A DNA stretch of 64,000 nucleotides, from assembly GCA_034336665.1 (NCBI GenBank), contig CM067566.1, forward strand, positions 18,582,330 through 18,646,329, written 5' to 3'. Source of the stretch: Luscinia megarhynchos. Lineage: Eukaryota > Chordata > Aves > Passeriformes > Turdidae. The stretch's first letter is position 1; each line of letters opens with the position of its first letter. The position numbers and the translations under genes were made by a program. The notes beneath the pieces were generated by a model. That model did no database searches. It saw only the letters and a list, made by a program, of their open reading frames with translations, and was not told the DNA's origin. Positions 24,882-37,800 of the stretch are shown in pieces.

Positions 24882-25601
24882 TGTGGAAGCCTAGAAGATA
24901 AGGTGGCTGATGTGTATGTCTCAAACACCTACAGCTGGCTCGCCTTGGAGCTAGCCAAGGATTGTTAGCAAGAACATGCTGTGAGAAAGAGCAAGGTATG
25001 GCTGGAGAAGGGGGGACTGAGGCAGGTAGGGCAGCTCTTGTCTAAGGGACACATATTGATTCTGGCTCCTGGAGATAAGCACAGCATAGCACAGGTGTAG
25101 GAATGAGGCTGAGAAGAAAATGTGGGCTGTCAAGACCACCAAGACTCCTCAAGCTCTCCAAACTGAAAAAGAACAGACTGCACGTGATAACTAATTTGCA
25201 TAGAAAGTGAGGGAATTATCTCCAGGGCAGGGAAAACTTATCTATGGAAAGGAACTCTCATGAATGCTCTCCAGCATTCTGGGCATCCCACCAGCTTGAT
25301 TGATGCTAGAAACAGGACTGCTGATTCCCCTTTCTTCCTGTCTCTCTCTCTTTAGTCCATCTCTGCGTGTGTGTCTCTCTCTCTCCCTCCTGCCTCTCAC
25401 CTAACCCCTTTATCCAAAAACCACTGCTTGGACTTATACTAGGAGACAAGGGACTGTCACAAAAATTTCCATGCCGAGTGTGTAATTTACTAATAAAATC
25501 TTGTACTTTTTTTTTAGATCCTCTGACTTTTGTGTTTCCATTTGACCACAAGCATCCACAAGCCTTGAGTGCTCTTTTCCCCTTAAGGGTGTGATGCCAC
25601 A
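24882..25601 (+). mobile_element. Solo LTR of an endogenous retrovirus (720 bp)
   Basis: Begins TGTGG and ends CCACA, perfect 5-bp inverted termini of the TG...CA kind, and is bounded by 5-bp direct repeats CCATG. A poly(A) signal AATAAA lies at 25492-25497, followed by 'cttgtac' and a T-rich stretch, which places U5 on the right and the element on the plus strand. A CT/GT-rich stretch at about 25339-25388 lies upstream. No primer-binding site, gag, pol or env sequence lies on either side, so the provirus was reduced to one LTR by recombination. The 5-bp duplication fits an ERVL-type (class III) family; 4-6 bp values overlap between classes, so the class is provisional. The U3 promoter is not identified. 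Confidence 0.85.
25492..25497 (+). promoter_or_regulatory. LTR polyadenylation signal AATAAA
   Basis: Canonical hexamer about 105 bp before the LTR end, followed by T-rich sequence at 25504-25514. This is the usual arrangement at the R/U5 boundary and is the main evidence for the orientation. Confidence 0.7.
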
Positions 25602-25606
25602 CCATG
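25602..25606. repeat. Right target-site duplication of the LTR (CCATG)
   Basis: Exact copy of 24877-24881 immediately after the terminal CCACA of the LTR. Confidence 0.8.
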
Positions 25607-28600
25607 TTGCTAAATAAGTTATGTATATACCCTAGGTATGGATGTTCTGGAATAAACACTGAGGTGTAATGGTCCAAGTAAAGGTCCCATGTTTACTAAA
25701 AGGTAACATCTTTTGTTCTCAAAATACGTGTGGAAAGGTTGCAGCAGATTGTTTCTAATGGTGAAGAAAAGACCATGGTGAATCTTTTGCTCTGAAAATG
25801 CTTTTGGGCTAAGACTTTTCCCAGAGTATATCTGAAAAGCCATTTTGTAACATTCCAGTGCAATTAGTAATTTACAGGAGTTATGACTGTATCCCTGCAG
25901 AGCTTTGTTTGATCCAAAACACACAGCAGCTACCAAGTACTCTTCTGTAGAGTGCATGCAGCTATAAGAGAATGACATTTGAGTTAATTAATCTGTGGAA
26001 ATACTGTTAGAGTGAAAGAGACTAATGTTGATGACTTGTCAGATTCTACTTGCTTTCTGAAAATACATTTGTGACAAAAGATAGCAGCAACAGGCATCAG
26101 TACCAGCACAGCACCTTGTTAATCTATTCTGTTTTGTTTCTCTGCATTCAAAGAGCAATCAGAAATTTTCTGTTGGAATGAATCTCATTCTAAATCAGTA
26201 CAAAAAATAGGAACAAAAACAAAGCTCCATTAGAGAAGAGCGCCTTTGTTTTTCTTTCTGCAAAACTTCACTAAAATTGCTGCTGGTCTCTGTAGACTCC
26301 TCCAGCTTTTTACAACCTTAGCTCATGGCAACAGCCACAGCATGTATAGGTATCTAATTGTTTTATGTTTATGATCGTGGATAGAAGTTTTCCACTTTAA
26401 TGAGATTTTTTCTAAGTATGTCATCCATGACTTCATCCTCCTGAGGCACTAAACTTTGAGTTTGTTTCCTTAACTTTGCCCTGTCCTGGTGAGGGCACTG
26501 GTGGGGATGTAGGACATAAAAAGCATGACCAGCATTTCACTTGAGAGGATGTAGGTTTTTACTGCTATTGGAGGGGACTTATGAGTATATTGGCAGTGTG
26601 TTTGGTGGAGATGGGAGGTTATAGTCATTAGAATAATCTCAGAGCTCAGATCTTGCTTTTAAACGTGGAGGTTGCCAGCCAGCTGTCAAAAATGACTGAA
26701 TTAAATATCTAAACAAAAATAGCTGAACTGAGAAATTACTTTAGTCTTACTGCTCAGTCACTTATTTTATTGTGATTAAGCTTTGTAATTTAGAAATACG
26801 GAATAAAATGTTATAGGTTACACACATTTAAGTTGCATGATCCTCTGTGACTAGTAGCCTGCACCATGAACTTCATACAAACTAACTCAATCAGAAACAC
26901 TATGTTGGCAAACCTTTTCCATTTTAACGAATTTTGAAAAAAAGTTTGTTTTATTTAATCCCAAGGCCAGATAAGTATCTGACCCTAAATGGGGAGAAAA
27001 GTGTTAAAATGCACAAATATGTGGCGTTTCAAAAAAATTTTCTATATAGAAGAACTTGAGAAAATTGAGAAATGTGTGAGAATACCTTTAGATATTTAGC
27101 TATTAGTCATTGTAGTTTATTTTAGCTTATTTTTATGCTGTTGAATATGTACAGTTACAGTTTGTCCTGGGTATACACAGAGACTGTCTTTTGAGCTTTG
27201 GAAGGAAGGAAATGGTCTTGGGCAGAGAAGTGTGACACACTCCAGTAGCTTCCCCTGTTTGGTCAAGGATGTTCCATAGATGTAATTTTTTTTTTTTGAA
27301 GCATCTACCCTTGCCCCATGATAAAATCAGTCATTAGAAACAAAAAGTCAAAGACCTGCAGAGCAAGAGCAGTCCACATTCAGAAAATATTAAGCATTAG
27401 AAGGTTAAGAGGTAATGAGAGAATCCAGATTCTGCATAGTGACCTTATGATCCCTCAAAATGTGAGAACACTGGTTGTAACATTTCTCTTTGTTACTATG
27501 GGAAGTAAGCTTGTCAGCTGAAAGGGGTAATTCTGAATGGCAGTATTACATATTCAGGATCAATGAGCCTTGACTGAATCTTTTTCTCTCTCTGTATAAT
27601 TAAAGATTCTGCCTGTATCATGTAGGTTGATTTCATCCTCTGGATCTTTGCATTTGGATAGAAAAGAGTTTTCTCTAGTGAAATGAAAGGATGCATTGGA
27701 TCTCTGATGGGCTGTGAGGTTGCTAGGGCATTGCAAGAGAAGGTAGTTAATGATTTTAAAAGTTGTAACTGGTCAGAACTTCATGCTTGGTGCTTTCTTT
27801 ATTGGTATTTCCAGAATGCTCTTTTGTAAAACGCTTCTGAATTCACTGGATCCTTTGGAATTTACCACCTTAAGAATTTTGTCATTTCACATCTAAGAAG
27901 TTGCTTCCTTTTTTCCCTCATAAATGAAAGAAAACAAATCAAACAAAACCTTTGCATTAGGGACATAATTTCCCTCCTCTCCTCACTGCTTTCCAGGTAG
28001 TCACTGACATTTCTATCTCTTTGGGCAGTGCCCACAGTGATACAGTCCACACTTCATTCTTGCTTGTCTTTCCACCATTCTTCACCAAATACAAAGATGC
28101 AATAAGAGTTTTTGAGAAAATCTAGGTTTTAATTGCTTTCATGGAATTTCCTTTCAGGCCTCTCTGTGTTCATTTCTCTTTCTAGAGAAATTTATTAAGG
28201 GGAGGAAGAAGACAAGAACGTGTAGGTTCAGTTAGCACTGCCCAGTATGTGAAGATGTGACAACTGTTTTACTTAATGTTTCATACAATGATCTTTTCAA
28301 AGTCATTAATTTGTTTCATGTTAAAGTCAATTAGCATTCTAATTTGTGGGGATTAGTCTATGGGTTTTTTTTGTTTTGTTGTGTTTTTGTTATAAAAGTT
28401 CATAATAGAGCTTGGAGTAACTAGAAAACAGAAAAAAAATCAGCTGAAAAAACCGTCTTGAATCTTTTGGTGTCAGACTTTCTTTTCCTAAAGGCACTTA
28501 AGATCTGAAAGAACAAAGTAAACATCTGGATATGGTGAACTCATGCTCAGGAGCAATGCCTTGAAATTTACTCACACTGTTGAATATCAGTGGAACTTTG

Positions 28601-29197
28601 TACTGCACTCTACAGGTAAGAATTAATTATCATCACAATTTCTTAGCACATTTTGCAAGATGTTTAACATTTTGATGGGGTAACCTCCTGCACTTTAATA
28701 ATGTGTTATTATCTTGGTGGACTTGGCAAGATGTTAATCCTAATAAACAAACTAATTTCCCCAAGAAGAGGGTAGAGGACTCCATAGAAAATAGATCCAA
28801 CTTCATCTGCCATGCTCTTTCTGTTTATATCTCACTTTGCCTTTCACAGCAAAGTTGATACTTTTTACTAGTTTGGGAAGGTTATTTGCTATTCTGGAGA
28901 CAACCTGAAATCTTTGGAATGACTTTTTAAGAAGCATAGTATTTGAGTATGAAAATTAAATGTGTACCTTCCTTCTTAAACAAATTCTTCTAAACTGCTT
29001 ATTATGTCTCTGTCAACAAAATGCTTACATGTGAGCTCAACTCTGTGGCTCAAAGCAGAGCAAGTGGAGGCATTCTAAATGGAGGAGAGAAAGAACAGAG
29101 TTGTAACTTTTTGTCAAAAATATTGTTAGGAAGTTATCTCTGATTGGAAATGGAATGAGAGGGAGCAGGGAGAAAGAGGCATTTGTCACAGAATGTC
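25607..29197. other. Unassigned AT-rich DNA
   Basis: No gene or repeat recognised. A donor-like 'cag|gtaaga' is present at 28615 without a convincing acceptor. The 119-codon minus-strand frame at 25619-25978 begins in unique DNA and shows no family resemblance. Confidence 0.55.
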
Positions 29198-29262
29198 TAT
29201 TACCCTAGTGAAAGGTCACTGACCTCTGGGATTTAGGATCCTGCTTCAAATTCCAGCCTTAG
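29198..29262 (+). mobile_element. tRNA-derived SINE head relic (MIR/CORE-like)
   Basis: An A-box-like 'tagtgaaagg' at about 29206-29215 and a B-box-like 'gcttcaaattcc' at 29243-29254 have tRNA-like spacing, and 'cactgacctctgggatttaggatcc' lies between them. This is the arrangement of the tRNA-derived head of MIR-type SINEs ('agtggttagagcac...ggttcaaatccc'). No cloverleaf with paired acceptor arms can be drawn, so it is not a tRNA gene. The core and tail downstream are unrecognisable. SINEs are scarce in birds and inactive, so an ancient copy is expected to be this decayed. Confidence 0.5.
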
Positions 29263-30157
29263 AGCAGGCTTGCAAGCTAAATTTTGAAATTGAGTTATCT
29301 TTTTATTGTTCTGCCACAGATTTTCTCGTGTTTCTTAAAATGTGATTGGAAAATTGTAGATGGATGAATTGCCAAATGTAGACTCTTCTTTATGTATCAC
29401 CTCAACCAATTGCTCAAGTACTGCAATGGGTGGAACACTCTGCCCTCTGCAGGGAAAGACACTGCTGCTGCAAAATGAGACATTTTCACTGTGTATGGCA
29501 GGGACCTCTGGGATCTTCCTGCCTGTTATCACTGAAGTGTTGTAGATACCATCTGGGTAGAATACCATGATTTACATCTTCCATTTTATCTATGCATCTA
29601 TGAGGCTCTCTTTCTGGGAAGTTTCATAAGATTCTCAACACTGCTGTTCCTGTTTCTTCCACTTCCAGCTGCCACTACATTACAAAAGACTTTCAATATA
29701 CCACATTTTGAGCACTGTGAAGGCTAATATCAGGGAAGATCATGGATTTTATACCCAGCAGCTGTATTCTCAGTTATTGTCATAGTAGAGGCATGTACAA
29801 TACATTTCTAAGTACTTCAGAGACAAAGCTGACCCCTTCTGGGCTAACTTGCTGAAAGGTCTCTCTAGTGTCACTTTGTCACCATAGTTTTCTTTCTGAA
29901 ACCTGTAATTGAGAATGGGGGGGAAAAGTACATTTTGCAGGAGCTCCTATAGAAATGCAAGTACAAAACTGAAGGTAGCAGTGAGCAAGGTTGCAATTGC
30001 TAGTGGAAGATGGCTTGAGAATAAATTGATTTTAAACCCAGCAGTTTTATAGCTCCCTTCCTCAAGATAATAAAGACTTGGTGCAGGTTACAAAAATTCT
30101 ATCACAGCAATAAAAGCTTTATAAAAATATTTGAAAACATCTTATTTTTATAGATAT

Positions 30158-30187
30158 ATAGCTGTGTAAAATATAGCTGTGTAAAAT
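30158..30187 (+). repeat. 15-bp tandem duplication
   Basis: The unit 'atagctgtgtaaaat' occurs twice in direct succession and is followed by a partial third start 'ata'. A minor local slippage event. Confidence 0.9.
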
Positions 30188-31040
30188 ATAAGTGAAATGT
30201 AATACCAGTTTGAATAAAACATTCAAATAACATTTCTGTCAATGCAATGCACATACCCCAGCAGGTTCATATTTTGGTTCCGTGCTTAGCTTTAATTAGG
30301 TCTAATTCCAAATTTCATATTCAGATGAGTAAATAGGTATTTTCTTGGAGCCCACAGACATTTTTGTGTATGTACAGAAAATACTGTGTCATGATCTCCT
30401 GTTATTCTTGCATCAGAAATAATTTACTCTTGTGTTCTCTTTTGTCTCTGTTGATCAAATTTGAAATTATTTTAATGCATGTACAATGTAATCCCCTGTA
30501 ACTCATATTTACAGTTTACTGGGGATTAAGAAACTCAAATTTGTGTCCACTCTGGCCTTGCTTAAAAATCCCAGATCTCCATTTCTCACGTTTTAAGCAA
30601 TGGCTCTAATTGCAAATCTTCTAGTGTCTTTGGGATTGGAAGCATATTTCTAGCTTCATGGTTATGATCTGAAATATTATCTCAGATTTGAAAAAACCCT
30701 GTCTTTTTCTTGCTCAACTTTGGAGGGACAAATAGGGGAGAATATTCTCCATGATGATAAAAGGAAACTGTTCTTCATCTTAAGACTGAGTTTTTCTAAA
30801 ATGCAGAAGTTGGCCAATATGCTACTAATGTAATGCTTGAAATTCTTGTTTGTCCACTTGCTTAGTAAATTCATCAGACAAATCCTGGCAGCAAAATGTC
30901 AGCTATATTCTGCATATATCTCAGCACACAACAAACCTGAGCCTTCTTCATCATTCTTTGCCACAGAGTCTATTTTTACAAGCATTTTATATCCTCCCTG
31001 CCCAGAGGAGGGAGAGTCTAAAATTAGGCTCCTAAATTGC

Positions 31041-31060
31041 TAGGTAGGTAGGCAGGTAGG
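31041..31060 (+). repeat. Short TAGG/CAGG repeat
   Basis: Five 4-base units of the form taGG/caGG. Simple repeat with no visible association. Confidence 0.7.
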
Positions 31061-34000
31061 GATTTTCAAAATCTTGTAGTGACTCATAATCAATTCCTAC
31101 TAAATTAATTCAATTTTCTCCATTTTTAATACAAGTGAGAAAACTTTTGAACACTGGGCAATAGGTCAAATAAAAACACACTGCTTATGGATACTTTAGT
31201 GGTAGAAGAAAGACTATTAGGGACGTAGCACATTATTAAGCTATGAAAAGTAGGAAAAAATCTGTTATGAGAAATATAAGGCAAAATGCCCTCTCCTACA
31301 GACCATTATGTTCATTCTCAATAGACTACATGTCATATAAACAAATAGATGTAGATACTAAAATAAAATGTATTTTCATGGAAAATAGAATAGCACATTT
31401 TAACTTGCACCTTTGAAAACAGTCTTGAACACAGTTTTAATATAGCATCCAAACCTTCTTCATGGAATAAACTGAAAATATAGTATATGAATTCAGTAGT
31501 CAGTCATCTGACAGCCAGAGACCAAGGGAATTCTTGTTTGTTGGTGTTTTTATGGCTTTTTTGAGTACTTTCATGAAAGACTTATGAAAATACCACTTTT
31601 AATTCAGAAAAGAACATGTTCATCTGAATCCCACCATTTCATGCTGAGGTTGTTTAGTTATAAGGCAGAAGCAGACTACTAAGTTGTTCTACTTTAGTGT
31701 TACTATTTTGGTTTTCTTTACTCAAGGTGTTTTTCATGTTTCCTATAATAAATGGAGCTTTTCTCATGCTTTCTTGAGGGAATGGCTACTTTCTGTGCTT
31801 TGCTGATCTTGTGGAAATGTAGATGGGAGTTAGCCACTTAGTAGGATTTTCCCACCATAAGTTTGTCACTGGTGAAGTGGTGACACTCTAAGCATTAGGA
31901 GTTATGTACTTTGAAATTGCTCTTCTGTTTATTTCTTGTCTGAATTTTTTCAAAAAGTCATCTTTTGTATCTGTTAACTGTTTTTATCTTAGAATAGCCA
32001 CTTAAGCAGAAAATTAGCAACTACTACCTGAATTAATTCACTATTACAGAAACCCTCCAACCTTGGTGGTGACATGTTTTTTGTATTCTTCAACCCCTAC
32101 ATTTTAGATAAGATTTGCACTTCCAATTTTGCTTAAGTGCCCAATATTGTATAACTGAAGCTGTTCTTTATCCTTTCTATTGTATTTAGCTTATCTTTTC
32201 AGAATGCCATGACGGTCGTGTTTACAGTTCAGTGGGCAGACGCTTTCTGGAGGTGACTGGGTATTTCTGAGCACAGATAATGAATTCAGGGAACTTTAAT
32301 CCTTGGACTGTTGCTTGCATTCTATATCAAGTGCACAGCTGCTGAAGCTGTATCTTTCATGCACAGTGAACCATGTTGAAGGACCCTTTGAATACGTTAA
32401 CTTGTGTACAAGTGAATGCCTACACTATAGTTACTTAGCGGAAGACCAAGGCTTGATTCCATGTTTAATCACACTGAGAAATATCAGGATTCCTTCAATC
32501 AACTCCATCACTTCTAGAAAAACTTGTACTTTAGGGGAAGGTGGGGGAGATGCATATAAATACTAGATTGATTTTGCCTTCAGTCTGATGAAATGTGGGC
32601 AGATACTGCAGATCTCACCCTTAAAAATGGACAAAACCTGTGTCAAAGTTTTTGTACAAAAATTGCACAGAACAAATATCAGGAAGGGTCTGAGTTGGCC
32701 TTGAAATGAAATTAGACTCTGAAAATTATTTATTCTCAAACAGCAGCTTGAATTCTGTTGACAACTTTGCTCTCAGACCATTTTCCAGTGATGGGCCTCA
32801 GCAGCACTAAAGGCATTGTTAGAACTGATTGCAGTTGCCCCTTGTTAATGATCTCAGTAAGGAATGTGCCTTAGGTCTAGGTATCTCTTCTCTCCAAAGG
32901 TGGTCGTCTCAGTGGATGCTGAGGAGCAATAATTTGTTGATTATTTGTGTTCTATCTGATGTGAAGAGCAGAGTGCCTCAGGCTGCAGCTCCACCAAGTA
33001 GGGCTTTTGAGCGGAGAGCAACAAATAAAAAACTGCTAAAATGCAAAGCACAGAAACAGTATAGCCTCACTGTGCTGTCTCAGCAGTTCTTGTCCAGTCA
33101 TTTAGCCCCTGTCCTCCCACAGCAGGCATAGATCTGGCATAAGCATTGTATTGCTTGCTGTGTGGGTGACTGGAGAAATATGTAATTGTGTGCTCTCACT
33201 TGATCCGCACCACGTTTGTTCTGCCAGTGGGTCAGACAATACATATATTAAGTAACAGTGAATGTTGAACCATGACTTCAAATGTCCCAGACTCTTTCTC
33301 CAAAGCACTCAATTTAAAGTTTAGTAGGGTTTAATTTATATGAAATAGCAAAAGCTTTTTAGGACTTAGTAACTGACTTCTCTAGCTATATATTTCCTGC
33401 AGAGAAAACTGCTACAGTTGCAATTAAGACTTTTACAAGAAAAATGGAATTTCAACTGCTTCAATTTTTAGAACTTTTTCAACATCTTTATTGTTTATAC
33501 CCTTCTGACTTCAGGGAAAATTTATATTTTGCTAAAGAAAAAACTGAACAGGGTAGAGATTGACATGAATGTCTCGGTTTTGAAATTTCTTCCTTCTGCA
33601 AAAAAGAAGGAAAGAAGCTAAAGAGGGGAATTAGAATTGAAAGACCCTCCTTTCCCTCTGTCTTGCAGGAAATGCGACAAACGTGAAGGAAAAAGACTAC
33701 CTGTTAAAAAATTTTCTGTGAAAAAAATTATTTATGAGCTCTAATTCTTGTGTCCTTGTTTCTAGAAGATGTAATTCTTTTGGTAATTCATGTTTATTTA
33801 TGACTAGGAAGTCCTGAGCTCAAATCTATCCTGGATATGGTTTATTGTGGCCATTGGTGAATGAATGAAATGAATACCACAGTGTGGTTTAGGATGTAAT
33901 ACAGTAGTACCAGTGCAGATACTGCATTAAATTCTACTGGAAAATTGTTCTGGCACTCTACACATTTTTTAAGAAACCCAGGCCAACAGCCCTTATCTCA

Positions 34001-34437
34001 AGGAAAATATTTTCATGTATATAACCACTCGTTGCATAAGGAGCTGCTATTTCTTCACATAGAAAATGAGCTTCTTGATTCTTAAGCCCAAAGGCACCCT
34101 TGGGATATGACTGCTTGTGCTGTGCTATTTTCTTCAGTAGTTTAAAGAACAGCCTTTGTTTCTGGGATATAATAAATGAAATCAAACCAAACCAACAAAT
34201 CAGACTTAACTATATTTACATTAGAATTTTAGGCATTTGCTGTGAGGGTAGATGTTGGAATCTGCCACTTGGGCTGGAGTTTTTATTACTCACCCTTGCT
34301 CTTATTTCCTTTCTTCAGACTGACCCAGCATCTTCAAAAATAGGCTTACAAAATTCTTTGATGTCGAGACAGATATGATTAATACATACTAACGCAAAAG
34401 ACTACTAGGATACTAATATGTATTGTATGTAATAAAG

Positions 34438-34456
34438 AATAATAATAATAATAATA
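34438..34456 (+). repeat. (AAT)n microsatellite
   Basis: Six perfect AAT units following an 'aataaag' sequence. Likely polymorphic in length. Confidence 0.88.
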
Positions 34457-34704
34457 AAAAGTTATTGCTCTCCCATTTTGTTTTAAAAAGTGAAAAGCAT
34501 CTGGTGATATTTGAAAGACATGGTGCAATGCAGCATAAAATATGAAGCATAACACTGTTCAGATTTAATGCATAATACCAGCCTTCTTCCAGACTGTGTT
34601 GATGTAACAGGCCAATTAATTTTATAAAATGATACATCATTTGTAAAGTGAGAAACTGAGGGTGAGGCAATTGTGCCAATGGAAAGATTGTAATTTCAAG
34701 GAGC

Positions 34705-34860
34705 CATGCCCAAATGCTGTTTCAGCATATCACTAATTAGCACGCTACTCCAGACTGTCCCAGATTAATATCTTCTGCTGTGTGTACTGTATATAGCTAG
34801 TAATCATGATTGATTACTGAACAGAGCTGTTGTGAAACCACTGAAACCATATGATAAACT
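34705..34860. promoter_or_regulatory. Possible enhancer: homeodomain motif cluster
   Basis: Contains 'ctaattag' at about 34733-34740, 'agattaatat' and an inverted pair of TAATCA half-sites (34801-34806 and 34811-34816, four bases apart). Such motif-rich, repeat-free AT-rich stretches in vertebrate gene deserts are often conserved regulatory elements. Nothing here shows function directly and AT-rich DNA yields such motifs by chance. Confidence 0.2.
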
Positions 34861-37800
34861 TGCTGGAACAGAAGGGAGATTTTTTTTTTACATGTTCTGT
34901 TAGAAGTAAAATATTGGGAAGTGTTCTGGAGTTAGGGCAGACTTTAGTGACTATTAGACCTTGATTAGAAGCTGTAGAATTTTCTCTGATTGTTTTGCTT
35001 TCATTTTAATGTTAAGATGTGACCTTTCAAACTAACACACGAAAAAGCATTGAGAACCACATGTGTACACACCATTAGGAAATATTCAAGACCTTAGGAC
35101 ATTCCCTGCAAATGATGCTGCATGAATTTGTCTCAATTCATTCTAATTACATCTGAGTGCCTTTACTGCCACACACTGTTTCCAGGGATACATTTCCCTT
35201 GCTAGGGCTGTTCCATTTTGAATAACTAATCAAACTTCCGTTGAACAAGTACTCAAACATCAATTTGTTTCATCTGAAAGTGCTCTAATCACTATCATAC
35301 AAACTCAGGCTGCCTCTTGATGTGGTTAAATTAATTTTTAATTTTATAAAGTAGAACAGATCCAAGAAAGAGTTTGAGAGATCTACGTCAAAGTAGCTAA
35401 CAGCCTGTTTGGCCAAGGCACTAATTTCATGTGAGAAAACGTGTCTGAAATCCCCAGTCTGAAGAGGGTATGTATACAAGAGACTTTCAGCCAGGCAAGA
35501 ATGGCCAAGCCTTTCAGCCATTTGCTATTTTAGAGCTGGACTTCCCAAGAAGCAACTCCTTCTGGGAAGGAAGCAGCATAACATGATTAACAATGTTCAG
35601 TGTTTTGGAACCCACTGTGAAACTTATAACTCCAAACCCTTTTTCCTTTTCTCACCCAGCCAAAGCCAAATGAAAATATTTTCACAGGGATCTTCCTTTA
35701 CAATCCTAATTAATATTGCAGGGTGTTTTTTTAGCTTTCTACCAATTTTACAAATAATAATATCAATAAAAACCCCATGTACAACAAAAAAGAAGCCAAG
35801 ACCTCATTTTATATATTAGTGTATACTAAAAATTGCTCATATGATAAATTTTGCCATGACCTCTGAGATACTAAGAAAAATATGCCAAGTATTTCTTGTA
35901 TTTGTATCACCTACTGTGTATTGTCACAGAGGGCAAAGAGAACCTGCCCCTAACTGCTTGCCTATATGTAATTGCAATAGATTTTAGCTACTCTTTTGTC
36001 CTTCTCTACAGTATCTGTGTGGTAATAAGACCCAGGAGGGATGCATAAATTAGCTTGTACAACATTATGGTATCCTAATGTATAAAAAAGATGAAATATT
36101 CCATTTTTACCCTCTCTGTTGTTCTGTGAAGTGGGAAACATCTAAATGTTCTTCTCACATAGGTCTGGGTGGTTCTACTGTGCTTTATGTAACAATCAGG
36201 CTGGTTTCTTTAGTGCCTTTCTGAGGAGACTGAAGACACTGGGACATGATAGAATAATGAATAAGTCATGGGGTATGAGATTGCTGTATTTGTGGGTTGA
36301 TTCCAGAATCACCCAGCCTCTTCCTTCTGCCTTAGTGAGAGAGTATATTTTCTTCCCTTGGGAAAAAATCTGTTTCTTTGGCTTGTCCATCCTGAAGAAT
36401 AATTAGAAAAGTACTGGAATATATTCAGTAATTAACCTCCAATGATAAAGCTTCAACTTCAGGTAGAATGTACTCACTATATATATTGTTTGGAGAGAGT
36501 GTAAAATTATGCTCAAATAGTAAGGATAGATTAGCAAGGAAAGACAAAAAAATGCAAGATCAAATTCAAGATATGTGGATATTCCAGCATGAACAGGATA
36601 CTCTGTTTTTGCCTCTGACTTTCGGCCATGGAGCATTGTTTCAATCAAGGCTCTAAAGGATGGAATATTACCATTCACCCATTGACATTGTGGGCTACTC
36701 TTGTTCCTGCATTGTTTTCCCTCTCTCTTTGAAGACACTTGGGGAGCTTTGGTGGAAACAGTCCAAGGAAGAGACATGGAAATGTGGACACAACAGAAAT
36801 TGTGAGATGCAGATGGTAGGCCTACACCTCTTCTGTCATGAGATTATTCTAGGACATCAGTATTCTAGGAAAAACATTCTGTGGAGCCTCATGAGCACAA
36901 AATAGCTTGTTTGAGATGAGAGTTGAAGAAAGGGAGTAGATAGTGGGAAAGGACAGAATAAAGGAATATGCAGGCTTAAGGAAAGCTCCAAAAATGGTGA
37001 AGCAGTCATGGAGATTTGAAGGAAAGGCAAAAACATTCATGGCACACTGTAAGCCAGTCCACAGGAAAGCTCCAATCTGCCTAAGTGCTAAGAAAGCTAG
37101 GGCAAAATCCTGGTGCCAAACATGCTTAAGTGCAACACATAAGGCAACGTGGCATTGTGATGGGCTGTCATGAGACAACTTGCCCACATGCAGGATAGAA
37201 GGAGGCTCAGCCAGCTGAATATTTCATATTCTCAGTTATAGAAGATGTCCTCTTATTTTTGGTTTGATTTTCAATTTTTTAAAATTTAATTCCCTCACGT
37301 TCACCACTCCTGCAACTGTTTCTTCCCTGATATTGACAAGTATGTAGGAAACACATTATGTATGTAAAGGAATGCAGCTGACATTAAACTTTCAACAAGG
37401 AAAACTGTTCCACTTCAATACTCTAAACCTTATTATGTAGCAGACCAGCTACTTCAGCTCCATAGGAGAAAATCTGTGCAGTAGCTACTTCTCCTAGACA
37501 AAAGTCCAACATAATTTGACATGGCTCTTTTTTTTTTGTTATTTAATCAAATATAGGAATGTGTGGCAATTTTGCAATAAATTTAGAACACTTCACTTGG
37601 AATGTGCAAACTAATTACCCTATTTTTCACAATAATGGAGCAAATTTATTAAGTTTTTTTTTAAACTACATGATGCCTTATGCAATTTCCACACTTTCAG
37701 AGAGCAAGATTAAGAGCTTTTATTTTCTAGGTGAAAAATTCCCACGAAAGAAGAGTAAAAGAAAGACTTCATAAGGCAATGATTGTCAGTGAATATCTGC

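Noticed and set aside
25306..25677. 123-codon minus-strand open frame
   Set aside because: Mostly antisense to the solo LTR and reads through its CT/GT-rich stretch; low-complexity translation.
29198..29262. Intact tRNA gene
   Set aside because: A- and B-box-like words are present but acceptor, D and anticodon stems cannot be paired; a SINE head fits better.
29335..29568. 77-codon minus-strand and 61-codon plus-strand frames over the same DNA
   Set aside because: Both strands are open by chance; no motif, splice context or family resemblance.
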